A stretch of 64,000 nucleotides of DNA from positions 1 through 64,000 of the forward strand of contig NZ_JAHCMU010000017.1 of NCBI RefSeq assembly GCF_018449435.1, given 5' to 3'. Below the pieces are notes generated by a model, which was given only the letters and a program-made list of their open reading frames with translations, searched no databases and had not been told where the DNA came from. Positions 33,084-42,048 of the stretch are shown here, one piece after another. Made by a program: the position numbers and the translations under genes. Source of the DNA: Flagellimonas sp. 389 (lineage in GTDB: Bacteria > Bacteroidota > Bacteroidia > Flavobacteriales > Flavobacteriaceae). How positions within the stretch are numbered: position 1 is the stretch's first letter; every line of letters begins with the position of its first letter.

Positions 33084-34817
33084 TTGGAACCCTTTGTAGT
33101 ATCAGCTCGAAAATATCGTCCCCAAACCTTTAAGGATGTTGTGGGCCAAGAGGCTATTACCAATACGTTGCTAAACGCCATTGATAATAACCATTTGGCG
33201 CAGGCGCTTTTGTTCTGTGGACCAAGGGGCGTAGGTAAAACTACGTGCGCCCGTATCCTGGCCAAAAAAATTAATCAGGATGGTACCGAACAGGATGATG
33301 AAGACTTTGCCTTCAATATTTTTGAACTGGATGCGGCTTCCAATAATTCCGTAGATGATATCCGAAGTCTTATAGACCAAGTACGCATACCGCCACAGGT
33401 TGGAAAATATAAAGTGTATATTATCGATGAGGTGCACATGTTATCCCAATCCGCTTTCAATGCATTTTTGAAAACGTTGGAAGAGCCTCCTAAGCATGCT
33501 ATTTTTATTCTGGCAACTACCGAAAAACATAAAATTATTCCTACCATACTTTCCCGTTGTCAAATTTTCGATTTTAAGCGAATAACGGTAAAAGATGCAG
33601 CTTCATATTTAAAATATATAGCAGAACAGCAAGGAATAGAAGCGGAAGAAAGTGCGCTGCACATTATAGCGCAAAAAGCGGATGGGGCTATGCGAGATGC
33701 GCTCTCCATCTTTGATAGAGTGGTCAGTTTTTCTGGAAAACAATTGACTCGAAAAGGAGTCACGGAAAACCTGAATGTTCTCGATTACGACACTTACTTT
33801 TCGAGTACCGACCTCATCATTCAAAATAATATTCCAGAGTTACTGATGCTCTTTAACAACACACTCTCACTTGGGTTTGATGGACACCACTATATTACTG
33901 GCCTAGCATCACATTTTAGGGATTTAATGGTCTGTCAACATCCCGAAACACTTTCTTTATTAGAAGTTGGGGACGATGTAAAGAACCAATACCAGGAACA
34001 ATCCAAAAAAGCTTCCAAAGAATTTTTGCTTCAAGCCTTAGAAATAGCGAACGATTGTGATTTAAAGTACAAGACCAGTAAAAATCAACGATTACTTGTA
34101 GAATTAACCTTAATGAAATTGGCCTCCATTACTTTTAATGGAGAAAAAAAAAAGTCTGATTTCATAGTTCCAGCTTCATTTTTTACTGCAAAACCAACTG
34201 CAAAAGACGATGTTGTCGTTCCACAAGAAGAAAAACCGGAACAGAAAGTTACTGCCAATGAAGTAGCGTCTATAGAACCCATAGCTAAAAATACTGAACA
34301 ACAGGAGCCTATATTAGAAAAACCTCCTGTTAAAAAAATCCAGTTAAAAAATACCACAAATCGAGTATCGGGATTGTCATTGTCCAGCATTAAGGCCAAA
34401 AAGGAACATGAGAACATTAAATCACCTCCAATTGCAGAAGAAGAGCTTCCAAAAGAACCATTCACAGAAGGCGAAATGCAAAAGCACTGGAATGATTTTG
34501 TACAACAACTAGAGGATGAAGGTCGAAAAATACTGGCTAGCAACCTTCAAACAGACGTCCCAAAATTAAAAAAAGAACATATTATATGGATTGAGCTTCC
34601 AAACGACACCATGAAGAAAGAAGTGGAACGGGAACAAAGTTTAATGCTAAATTATTTAAAGCAAAAACTGAACAACTATTCCATTTCGCTGTATATAACC
34701 GTTAATGAAGTCGTAGCGAAGAAATTTGCTTTTACTCCAGAGGAAAAATATCAAAAGTTACGGGAGAAAAACCCTGCTCTAGATATTTTACGTAAAGAAT
34801 TCGATCTAGATTTTTAA
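33084..34817 (+). CDS. dnaX: DNA polymerase III subunit gamma/tau
   Basis: The clamp-loader ATPase has 577 residues. The TTG at 33084 gives (M)EPFVVSARKYRPQTFKDVVG, the standard flavobacterial N-terminus; the longer frame from 33036 adds 16 residues and starts upstream of the -7 box. Motifs are Walker A FCGPRGVGKTTCARILA, Walker B YIIDEVHMLS, sensor ATTEKHKIIPTILSRCQ and the SRC arginine. The four-Cys zinc module found in E. coli gamma between Walker A and B is absent; a short acidic loop (QDGTEQDDEDFAF) replaces it. A charged, Pro/Glu-rich linker (about 370-440) leads to a C-terminal tau-like domain. No frameshift site for gamma is obvious. Confidence 0.93.
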   Translation: MEPFVVSARKYRPQTFKDVVGQEAITNTLLNAIDNNHLAQALLFCGPRGVGKTTCARILAKKINQDGTEQDDEDFAFNIFELDAASNNSVDDIRSLIDQVRIPPQVGKYKVYIIDEVHMLSQSAFNAFLKTLEEPPKHAIFILATTEKHKIIPTILSRCQIFDFKRITVKDAASYLKYIAEQQGIEAEESALHIIAQKADGAMRDALSIFDRVVSFSGKQLTRKGVTENLNVLDYDTYFSSTDLIIQNNIPELLMLFNNTLSLGFDGHHYITGLASHFRDLMVCQHPETLSLLEVGDDVKNQYQEQSKKASKEFLLQALEIANDCDLKYKTSKNQRLLVELTLMKLASITFNGEKKKSDFIVPASFFTAKPTAKDDVVVPQEEKPEQKVTANEVASIEPIAKNTEQQEPILEKPPVKKIQLKNTTNRVSGLSLSSIKAKKEHENIKSPPIAEEELPKEPFTEGEMQKHWNDFVQQLEDEGRKILASNLQTDVPKLKKEHIIWIELPNDTMKKEVEREQSLMLNYLKQKLNNYSISLYITVNEVVAKKFAFTPEEKYQKLREKNPALDILRKEFDLDF

Positions 34818-34912
34818 CCTTCAATTCTTCATCTGCTCTTCCCAGTAAAACCAAAACGCATTGAACGAAATACTTTTATCTTTGCTAAGTTTCAAATATT
34901 TAATAGAATCCA

Positions 34913-35494
34913 ATGCTAGGACTAAAATTACCTACGGACCCAAGATGGGTGAACATTGTTGAAAAAAACATAGAGGAAATCCTTACAGACCACGCTTACT
35001 GTGAGCAGAAGGCTGCAAGTATGGCTATATCCCTTATTATCGGTTTTCCAGAGAAATCCGAACTGGTCAAAGAAATGACCGCTCTTGCCAGAGAAGAAAT
35101 GGGACATTTTAATATGGTTCATGATAAAATCTTGAAACGTGGCTGGGTATTGGGCCGTGAACGTAAAGATGAGTATGTTATAAAACTGATGAAATTCTTT
35201 CCAAAAGGTGGTAGTAGGGAAACACATCTGGTTCATAAGCTTTTGTACGCTGCCCTAATCGAAGCCAGAAGCTGCGAGCGCTTCAGGTTACTGTCCGAAG
35301 AAATGAACGATACCGATTTGGCGGATTTTTATCAAAAGTTAATGGTGAGTGAAGCCAACCACTACACGATGTTTTTAAAATTTGCCCGTAAATATGGAAA
35401 TCGGGAAGAAGTGGACAAAAAATGGCAACAACTTTTAGACCACGAAGCAACCTTGATGCAGGACTTGGGCAAAAAGGAAACCATGCACGGTTAA
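34913..35494 (+). CDS. miaE: tRNA 2-methylthio-N6-isopentenyl-adenosine-37 hydroxylase
   Basis: The 193-residue di-iron monooxygenase hydroxylates the ms2i6A37 tRNA modification. The iron ligands fall in ferritin-like helices: EEILTDHAYCEQKAA, LAREEMGHFNMVHDKI (E-x2-H), ALIEARSCERFRLLSEEM and MVSEANHYTMFLKFA (E-x2-H). WVLGRERKDEYV is typical of the family. A TATCTTTG -7 element lies at 34877-34884. It stands alone between dnaX and the convergent ppx gene. Confidence 0.9.
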   Translation: MLGLKLPTDPRWVNIVEKNIEEILTDHAYCEQKAASMAISLIIGFPEKSELVKEMTALAREEMGHFNMVHDKILKRGWVLGRERKDEYVIKLMKFFPKGGSRETHLVHKLLYAALIEARSCERFRLLSEEMNDTDLADFYQKLMVSEANHYTMFLKFARKYGNREEVDKKWQQLLDHEATLMQDLGKKETMHG

Positions 35495-35503
35495 CTTAGA
35501 ACA

Positions 35504-36385
35504 TTATTGGTAATAAAGTGTTTTTATCATACCGTCCGCCAATCCAATTTTAGGAACATTTATTTTTTTGGCCCCGCTCCACTTTGCGGCGGACAAAAAT
35601 ATTTTAGTAGCAGGAATTATCACATCTGCCCTATCTTGATTTAGCCCTAATTCGGAAATTCTGTCATCGTATGCCATACTGTTCAAAAAATGGTATTGAG
35701 CATTCAGCCAAATAAAGGACAACGGTTGTCCCATTTTTCTACCTGACATTTTATGGAGCTTATTGATGTTTCCGCCCGAACCAATAATCTCAACCTTGCT
35801 CTCTTTATCAAAGTGAGGTATAATCCATGCTTTTGCTTCATCCCATACTGCATCTTTCACCAAATCATTTAAGATTCTTACCGTTCCTATTTTAAATGAT
35901 TTTGATGCTAACAGGTTCCCTTCTTTAAAAACCGTAAACTCGGTACTTCCTCCGCCTACATCTACATACAAATAGGATTTGTCCTTTTTTATCAAGTCCT
36001 TCAAATCTGTAGATGCAATGATCGAGGCCTCCTTCTTTCCGTTGATAATCTCTATTTTGACGCCTGATTCTTTTAGTACTTGCTCCACCACCACTTGACC
36101 ATTGTTCGCTTCACGCAAAGCAGACGTTGCACAGGCCATATATTTTTCAACTCCATAGACCTGCATCAACAAATCAAAGGATTTCATGGTCTTAATTAAT
36201 CTAGCTAGATTTCTTTCGGATATCTCACCCACTGTAAAGGAATCTTCGCCCAAGCGTATGGGCACTCGTATCAATTCACTTTTCTTGAAAACTGTTGGTT
36301 TTTCACGATGCTCGATTACATTGTGGATGAGCAACCTAATTGCATTGGAACCAATATCGATAGCCGCGAACTTTCGTATTCTCAA
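35504..36385 (-). CDS. ppx: Ppx/GppA-family exopolyphosphatase
   Basis: The 293-residue ASKHA-fold phosphatase has FAAIDIGSNAIRLLIHNV (phosphate 1), KYMACATSALREANNG, YLYVDVGGGSTEFTVFK (phosphate 2) and VEIIGSGGNINKLHKMSG (adenosine region). It covers only the two N-terminal domains, about the length usual for single-module Ppx/GppA proteins in Bacteroidetes. It degrades polyphosphate or pppGpp. It lies 10 nt downstream of ppk on the same strand, so synthesis and breakdown of polyphosphate are coupled. Confidence 0.9.
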   Translation of the reverse strand: MRIRKFAAIDIGSNAIRLLIHNVIEHREKPTVFKKSELIRVPIRLGEDSFTVGEISERNLARLIKTMKSFDLLMQVYGVEKYMACATSALREANNGQVVVEQVLKESGVKIEIINGKKEASIIASTDLKDLIKKDKSYLYVDVGGGSTEFTVFKEGNLLASKSFKIGTVRILNDLVKDAVWDEAKAWIIPHFDKESKVEIIGSGGNINKLHKMSGRKMGQPLSFIWLNAQYHFLNSMAYDDRISELGLNQDRADVIIPATKIFLSAAKWSGAKKINVPKIGLADGMIKTLYYQ

Positions 36386-36395
36386 TTCGGAAATA

Positions 36396-38477
36396 TTAGG
36401 ATTCTAATTTTTGTTGATAGTAATCGTAAAGGGCAAATTGAGACCTCAATTTTACTTCATCCGCACTGTTTTGTCTATATGCGTTATCGTGCATTTCGGA
36501 AAAAATCCTCGCTTTTTGATTGTCTCGCCAAGAAATATCAAAGGTATCCAGTAACTCCTGTTTAATATCCTCATCATATATGGGGCAACCAACTTCTACT
36601 CTAAAATCGAGGTTTCTAGTCATCCAATCAGCAGAAGAAATATATATTTTTGGGTTGCCGCCGTTCCCGAAAATAAACAATCTCGGATGTTCCAAGAATT
36701 TATCCACAACACTTATGGCCTCAATATTTTCGCTCATGCCTTCTATACCGGGGACCAAACAGCAAACACCTCTTATAATCAGCTGAACTTTTACCCCCGC
36801 TCTACTTGCCTCATACAGTTTGTCCACCATTTTATAAGATGTTAAACTATTCATCTTAATTTTTATATAAGCTACTTTCCCTACTATAGCGTTGGCTATT
36901 TCGTCATCGATCAGCTTAATAAAAGTAGACTTGGTGTAGTGGGGAGAAACTATTAAATGCTTGTATTTATTGATCTTATAATTTGTTTCAAAAAACTCGA
37001 AAACCTTGCCCATTTCTTTAAGAATGCCTTCATGGGCGGTGAACAAGGTATAATCCGTATAGATTTTTGCCGTGGATTCGTTAAAGTTCCCCGTGCTTAC
37101 AAAACCATACCTTTTGATGCCTGACATCTCCTCTCTTTCCACCAAACAAATCTTACTGTGCACTTTTAGACCGGGTACACCAAAAATTAGTTTGATGCCC
37201 TCTGCCTGAAGCTGATTCGCATATTTGATATTCGCTTGCTCGTCAAACCTTGCCTGTAGCTCTATTTGTACCGTAACTTGTTTACCGTTCTTCACGGCAT
37301 TGACCAAAGCGGATGCTATCTGACTGTCGTTTGCCAAGCGATAGATAGTAATTTTGATTGTCCTGACTTTAGGGTCCAATGCAACTTCCCTAAGAAATTT
37401 GGTAACATAGGAAAACGTATGATAAGGGGTGTAAATGAGATAGTCTTTTTGAGCTATCAGTTCCAGTAGACTGCCTTTCATGCTGAACCCTTTTACTGGT
37501 AGAGGCTCGATTTTTTCATACATTAGATCATTTCTACCTAAACTGGGAAAACCCATGTAGTCCCTCCTATTATGGTATCTACCTCCCGGAATCACACTAT
37601 CCGTATCGATAATGTTCATTTTTTCCTTCAGAAACTGGAGCGTATCCTTATCGATACTTTTATCATAAACAAAACGAACGGGATCACTTATTTTTCTATC
37701 CTCAACACTAGATGAAATCTTCTCGATAAAGCTCTTCGTCAAATCATTATCGATATCCAGTTCAGCGTCGCGCGTAATCTTGATCATATGCGCCGTAATC
37801 GATTTAAACTCGAACATGGTAAAGACACTGTCCAAACAAAACCGGATCAGATCATCTAAAATGATAATGTAATTTTTATCTCCTTGTTTGGGCAATACCA
37901 CAAAACGATCTATCCCTTTTGGAATTTCAATCAAAGCGTATCTATTATTGCCATGTGCTGCCGCCGTTTCATTATCCAGCATGACCATTTTAACGGCCAA
38001 ATAAGCTGCTGTATCTTTTAGTAGGGGAAATTCGGTAAGATCATTAAGTATAATGGTCATGAGTTCTTGGTTTACCTTTTTAAAGAAGTATTCCCTTATG
38101 AACTCGGCTTGGTTTTCATCTATTTCATTTTCATCTATAATGAAGATATTTTCTTCTTTAAGCTCTTCTTCAATACTGTTCAGGATTTCAAGACTCCTTG
38201 CCTGCTGAGCGATTACAATTTTTGTAATCTCTTCCAACAAATCTTTTGCCTTTTCACCTCCCAAAACACTTTTGCCCGTTTTACCAACATCAACAATACG
38301 CTTTACAGTGGCATATCTTACTTTAAAAAACTCATCAAGGTTATTACTGAAAATACCCAAGAACCTGAGCCTATCTATCAATGGTACATTTGTATCCGCA
38401 CTTTCTTGCAGTACCCTGGCATTGAAGTGCAACCAGCTTATTTCCCTATTTACGTATTGATTCTTTGTCTTGATCAT
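36396..38477 (-). CDS. ppk1: Polyphosphate kinase 1
   Basis: The 693-residue enzyme makes polyphosphate from ATP. The four-domain order is visible: N-domain YVNREISWLHFNARVLQE, head domain, and the two catalytic phospholipase-D-like domains with the active-site histidine in GVPGLKVHSKICLVER and YGFVSTGNFNESTAKIYTDYTLFT, then HPRLFIFGNGGNPKIYISSADWMTRNLDFR. Length is standard. It forms an operon with ppx, preceded by sixA (3 nt) on the same strand. Confidence 0.95.
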   Translation of the reverse strand: MIKTKNQYVNREISWLHFNARVLQESADTNVPLIDRLRFLGIFSNNLDEFFKVRYATVKRIVDVGKTGKSVLGGEKAKDLLEEITKIVIAQQARSLEILNSIEEELKEENIFIIDENEIDENQAEFIREYFFKKVNQELMTIILNDLTEFPLLKDTAAYLAVKMVMLDNETAAAHGNNRYALIEIPKGIDRFVVLPKQGDKNYIIILDDLIRFCLDSVFTMFEFKSITAHMIKITRDAELDIDNDLTKSFIEKISSSVEDRKISDPVRFVYDKSIDKDTLQFLKEKMNIIDTDSVIPGGRYHNRRDYMGFPSLGRNDLMYEKIEPLPVKGFSMKGSLLELIAQKDYLIYTPYHTFSYVTKFLREVALDPKVRTIKITIYRLANDSQIASALVNAVKNGKQVTVQIELQARFDEQANIKYANQLQAEGIKLIFGVPGLKVHSKICLVEREEMSGIKRYGFVSTGNFNESTAKIYTDYTLFTAHEGILKEMGKVFEFFETNYKINKYKHLIVSPHYTKSTFIKLIDDEIANAIVGKVAYIKIKMNSLTSYKMVDKLYEASRAGVKVQLIIRGVCCLVPGIEGMSENIEAISVVDKFLEHPRLFIFGNGGNPKIYISSADWMTRNLDFRVEVGCPIYDEDIKQELLDTFDISWRDNQKARIFSEMHDNAYRQNSADEVKLRSQFALYDYYQQKLES

Positions 38478-38480
38478 GTA

Positions 38481-38966
38481 TTACTTTAAATGTTTTGGAA
38501 AAATGACCTGTTCAGTAATTCCTTCTGTTATTTCTTCCCATTTGGAAACGTCAAATTTTATTTGGACCAATCCAGATGTAGGAACATTTTCAAGATACTG
38601 ATCTCCCCATCTATTTGCAAGTGATGTGAAGGCATAATTATGACCAAAAATAAGCACGGTGCTATGCTTGTTATCCAAAGCTTTTATAAACCGTTGAACA
38701 CTATTTCCAGAAAAATCATAAATCTCCTCTTTGACCTGAAACTTATCAAAATCAAAATCTAGGTTGCGCAAAAAGACCATGGAAGTGTGCAATGCCCTAT
38801 TTGCAGGACTGGAATAAGCGAAATCAATATTAAAACCGTTCTTTTTAAACTTTGTAGCAACCAAATGAGCATCATTGATTCCCCGTTCTTTTAATGGTCT
38901 ATCTTTATCCGAAACCTCATAATCCCATGAGGATTTTCCATGCCTGACCAAGATTATCGTTTTCAT
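38481..38966 (-). CDS. sixA: SixA-type phosphohistidine phosphatase
   Basis: The 161-residue histidine phosphatase starts MKTIILVRHGKSSWDYEVSD (catalytic RHG); the ATG at 38966 is preferred to an upstream one at 38999 because the extension is non-conserved. Further family residues are RPLKERGINDAHLVATK, SSPANRALHTSMVFLR and FGHNYAFTSLAN (second catalytic His). SixA removes phosphate from His in phosphorelay proteins. It lies 3 nt before ppk and 13 nt after pdxH, in a run of same-strand genes. Confidence 0.85.
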   Translation of the reverse strand: MKTIILVRHGKSSWDYEVSDKDRPLKERGINDAHLVATKFKKNGFNIDFAYSSPANRALHTSMVFLRNLDFDFDKFQVKEEIYDFSGNSVQRFIKALDNKHSTVLIFGHNYAFTSLANRWGDQYLENVPTSGLVQIKFDVSKWEEITEGITEQVIFPKHLK

Positions 38967-38979
38967 ATTTTTTAAGGAT

Positions 38980-39627
38980 TTAGGGTTGCAAACGTTCAAT
39001 TTTCCAATTAAAATCTTCTTGAAGCGTGTATCGTATACGATCGTGCAAACGATTGGGGCGACCTTGCCAAAACTCCAAGGAAACAGGCCTTACCAAATAA
39101 CCGCCCCAATACGATGGCCTTTCGGGTTGTTTTCCTTCGTACGCTTTCTCCAAATCATGTAGTTTTTTCTCCAATGCTTCTCTTGAGGTTATTATGCTAC
39201 TTTGATCCGATACAATAGCCCCAAGTTGGCTGCCCATGGGTCTGGATTCAAAATAACCATCCGAAAGGTTTTCCGCTATCTTTTCTGCTTTGCCTTTAAT
39301 AATTACTTGTCGCTCTAAATTGGGCCAAAAAAACGAAAGGCAAACGGAAGGGTTGTTTTCTATGGCTTTCCCTTTTTCACTCTCATAATTGGTGTAAAAA
39401 ATGAATCCTTCGTGAGTGTATTTTTTCATGAGTACCACCCTGTTTTTTGGGAATCCATCCACACCAATTGTAGAAACGGTCATAGCATTCACTTCTTCTA
39501 AACCATCTGTAGCCTCAACTTCATAAAACCATTTTTGAAACTGCTCCAACGGATTCTCCTTGATGGAATTTTCTGCTAATTCACTTTTTTCGTACGATTT
39601 TCGGTAGTTGCTTAAGTCCTTTTGCAT
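38980..39627 (-). CDS. pdxH: Pyridoxamine 5'-phosphate oxidase
   Basis: The 215-residue FMN enzyme makes pyridoxal phosphate. ATG 39627 gives MQKDLSNYRKSYEKSELAE, the normal start; the frame upstream adds ten residues. Family motifs are AMTVSTIGVDGFPKNRVVLMK, GFIFYTNYESEKGKAIENNP, SLSFFWPNLERQVIIKG-type flavin binding, SRPMGSQLGAIVSDQS and FWQGRPNRLHDRIRY at the end. It forms a plausible operon with sixA. Confidence 0.94.
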   Translation of the reverse strand: MQKDLSNYRKSYEKSELAENSIKENPLEQFQKWFYEVEATDGLEEVNAMTVSTIGVDGFPKNRVVLMKKYTHEGFIFYTNYESEKGKAIENNPSVCLSFFWPNLERQVIIKGKAEKIAENLSDGYFESRPMGSQLGAIVSDQSSIITSREALEKKLHDLEKAYEGKQPERPSYWGGYLVRPVSLEFWQGRPNRLHDRIRYTLQEDFNWKIERLQP

Positions 39628-39710
39628 CTTTTGTTCTTGTGATACACAAATTTCCACAAAAGAATGCAGACTAAAAAGATTGATGCACTTTTGTTTTTAA
39701 TGCTAAAAAG

Positions 39711-40616
39711 TTAGAGTTCAAAGCATTTTCCATCCTCGGCCAATACAACATTTGGAAATACCTGCATTGCTTCTTCTTTAAAGAGCTCAATGGATTTGTA
39801 TCGCGTGGAATAATGTCCTAAAATAAGATGGTTCGCATTGGCTTTCTTGGCGATTTCTGCCGCTTGTTTTGCTGTGGAGTGTTTGGTTTTTTTACAAAGA
39901 TGGGATTCTGTTTCTAAAAAAGTGGATTCATGGTAGAGCGTGTCAACATCTGTAATAATGGGCAAGATAGATTCTTTATACACCGTATCACTACAAAAAG
40001 CATAGCTCTTGGGAGGCGGCGGTTCTAGCGTAAGTTCTTTATTTAAAATTGCTGTTCCATCTTTAGAAACGCCATTCTTTCCGTTTTTAATATTGTTGAA
40101 TTGACTTTTATCAACTTTATACTTGGCAACAGCTTCAACGTTCAGTTTTTTGGATGCCGGTTTCTCCTTAAACAAAAAGCCATTGGTATACACTCTATGT
40201 TCTAACGGGATAGTGCGTACACTTACTTTATCATCTTCAAAAACCAATTCGGTTTCTTTTGAACTGAGTTCATGGAAAATTAGGGGATAGTTCGTCCATG
40301 AATCTCCCAATTTAAGAAGTAACGTAATCGCTTCTTTAATACCTTTTGGACCATAGATATGGAGTTCTGATTCTCTGCCCAACAATCGAAACGTGGAAAC
40401 AAGCCCTGGCAGTCCAAAAAAATGGTCTCCGTGCAAATGTGAAATGAAGATGTGCTTTATTCGTGAAAATTTGATTTTATTTTTCCGCAACTGTACTTGG
40501 GTTCCCTCACCACAATCAATCAAAAAAATATGATTTCGTATTTCCAAAACCTGCGAAGTAGGATTGGTAAATGTGCGAGGAGTAGCGGAATAGCATCCGA
40601 GAATTGTTAACCTCAT
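39711..40616 (-). CDS. rnz: Ribonuclease Z
   Basis: The 301-residue metallo-beta-lactamase nuclease removes tRNA 3' trailers. It shows the zinc motif HIFISHLHGDHFFGLPG (HLHGDH), NHIFLIDCGEGTQVQL, AFCSDTVYKES, TLYHESTFLET and the C-terminal HLILGHYSTRYKS. Length matches the short RNase Z form. It lies upstream of pdxH with an 83-nt gap. Confidence 0.95.
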   Translation of the reverse strand: MRLTILGCYSATPRTFTNPTSQVLEIRNHIFLIDCGEGTQVQLRKNKIKFSRIKHIFISHLHGDHFFGLPGLVSTFRLLGRESELHIYGPKGIKEAITLLLKLGDSWTNYPLIFHELSSKETELVFEDDKVSVRTIPLEHRVYTNGFLFKEKPASKKLNVEAVAKYKVDKSQFNNIKNGKNGVSKDGTAILNKELTLEPPPPKSYAFCSDTVYKESILPIITDVDTLYHESTFLETESHLCKKTKHSTAKQAAEIAKKANANHLILGHYSTRYKSIELFKEEAMQVFPNVVLAEDGKCFEL

Positions 40617-40748
40617 ATTAAATGAAAATGGAAAATTGAGGGTACTTCACAAGAATGATTGTCAATAGTACAATTCTAAGATACGTTTTCAAAAAGCTCA
40701 TTTTTATATTTATCATATTTAAAGAATAAGAACTAGCTGATGAGTACC

Positions 40749-40776
40749 GACCACTGACCACTGACCACTGACTACT
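40749..40776. repeat. Tandem heptamer GACCACT x4
   Basis: Three perfect copies of GACCACT and one GACTACT follow each other, directly upstream of rnz's promoter region and 6 nt after the end of the small STAS-like gene. Simple slippage repeats like this are scattered in flavobacterial intergenic DNA. No function is evident. Confidence 0.8.
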
Positions 40777-40781
40777 ATCAA

Positions 40782-41114
40782 TCAAATTCCCAAATCTCGT
40801 TCAATCTCTTCCATTTCAATGATATCCTTCGCTTCCTGTATGGAGGGAACCAGATTAATTTCTTCTGGAATCTCATCGTAGGATACTTTATCGGTTACCA
40901 AAATAAAAGATTTGCCCGAAGCTTTATGTGTATTAGAAACCACCAAAAACTCCAAGATATCGTCTGAAGTCAGTGTATCAAATGAAAAAAGATTCAGAAT
41001 GATGTTGTCGTGCTTAATTTTAGCATACCCATTCTTAAAGTTTTCCAAGAAGGCAGAAATTGATATGTTTTCTTGAAAAACCGTTGTTGTAGTTCCTTCT
41101 TTATCGAAAATCAT
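40782..41114 (-). CDS. Small STAS-like protein of the pyr operon
   Basis: The 110-residue product has alternating beta strands and helices: FQENISISAFLENFKNGYAKIKHDN, IILNLFSFDTLTSDDILEFLVVSN, SFILVTDKVSYDEIPEEINLVPSIQEAKDIIEM. This resembles a STAS domain (anti-sigma antagonist fold), including a late 'PSIQEA' helix, but the phosphorylated Ser is not placed with certainty. It follows pyrB by 1 nt, so it is co-expressed with pyrimidine synthesis genes; why is unknown. In databases it may be misnamed as ribonuclease Z because of its neighbour. Confidence 0.6.
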   Translation of the reverse strand: MIFDKEGTTTTVFQENISISAFLENFKNGYAKIKHDNIILNLFSFDTLTSDDILEFLVVSNTHKASGKSFILVTDKVSYDEIPEEINLVPSIQEAKDIIEMEEIERDLGI

Positions 41115-41115
41115 A

Positions 41116-42042
41116 TTATTTAATTTTTGATGCCAACAAATAAATCACGGCCATGCGTATGGCCACACCATTTTCAACCTGTTCTAAAATTATGGCCTGA
41201 TTGGAATCGGCTACGTCACTTGTAATCTCCACTCCCCTATTTATAGGTCCGGGATGCATGATTACAATTTCTTTCTCCAAACTGTTCAGTAGTTTTTTAT
41301 TGATTCCAAATTGCTGGGTGTATTCGCGTGTAGATGGAAAATAACTGATATCCATTCGTTCGTTTTGTACACGTAGCATATTGGCTACATCGCACCACTC
41401 CAAAGCCTTTCGTAAATCTGTCTCAACCTGCACTCCTAGCGATGGAATATGTTTTGGAATCAGCGTTTTTGGCCCACAAACCTTAACATTTGCTCCTTGC
41501 AATTTTAAAGCGAAAATATTGGATAATGCCACTCTGGAGTGCAAAATATCTCCAACAATAACAACATTCTTCCCTGCAACTTCTCCTAGCTTTTCTCGAA
41601 TAGAATACGAATCCAGTAGTGCTTGCGTAGGATGCTCATGAGCCCCATCCCCAGCATTTATAATCGCTGCATCTACATGTTTTGACAAAAAAATCCCTGC
41701 TCCCGGGTTTGGATGACGCATAACCACCATATCCACTTTCATGGAAAGGATGTTGTTTACGGTATCTATCAGGGTTTCCCCTTTCTTCACCGAGGATTGT
41801 GAGGCAGAAAAATTAATAACATCTGCTGACAAACGTTTTTCCGCTAACTCAAAAGAAAGTTTGGTACGGGTACTGTTCTCAAAAAAGATATTGGCGATAG
41901 TAATGTCTCTAAGCGTGGGAACCTTTTTAATGGAGCGATTGATAACTTCCTTAAAATGATCTGCTATTTCAAAAATGAGTTCGATATCCTTTTTGTTAAG
42001 ATATTTTATTCCCAGTAAGTGATTTACACTTAATTCACTCAT
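41116..42042 (-). CDS. pyrB: Aspartate carbamoyltransferase catalytic subunit
   Basis: The 308-residue enzyme joins carbamoyl phosphate and aspartate in pyrimidine synthesis. It has the carbamoyl-phosphate motif FFENSTRTKLSFELAEKRL (STRT), the catalytic His in DAAIINAGDGAHEHPTQALLD and IMHPGPINRGVEI. No pyrI regulatory subunit is next to it. It lies 6 nt after pyrR, forming a pyrR-pyrB operon. Confidence 0.95.
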   Translation of the reverse strand: MSELSVNHLLGIKYLNKKDIELIFEIADHFKEVINRSIKKVPTLRDITIANIFFENSTRTKLSFELAEKRLSADVINFSASQSSVKKGETLIDTVNNILSMKVDMVVMRHPNPGAGIFLSKHVDAAIINAGDGAHEHPTQALLDSYSIREKLGEVAGKNVVIVGDILHSRVALSNIFALKLQGANVKVCGPKTLIPKHIPSLGVQVETDLRKALEWCDVANMLRVQNERMDISYFPSTREYTQQFGINKKLLNSLEKEIVIMHPGPINRGVEITSDVADSNQAIILEQVENGVAIRMAVIYLLASKIK

Positions 42043-42048
42043 TTTTAA

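Noticed and set aside
40741-40780. GACCACT repeats considered as a CRISPR or regulatory array
   Set aside because: Units are 7 bp and directly adjacent, with no spacers and no cas genes, so they are simple slippage repeats.
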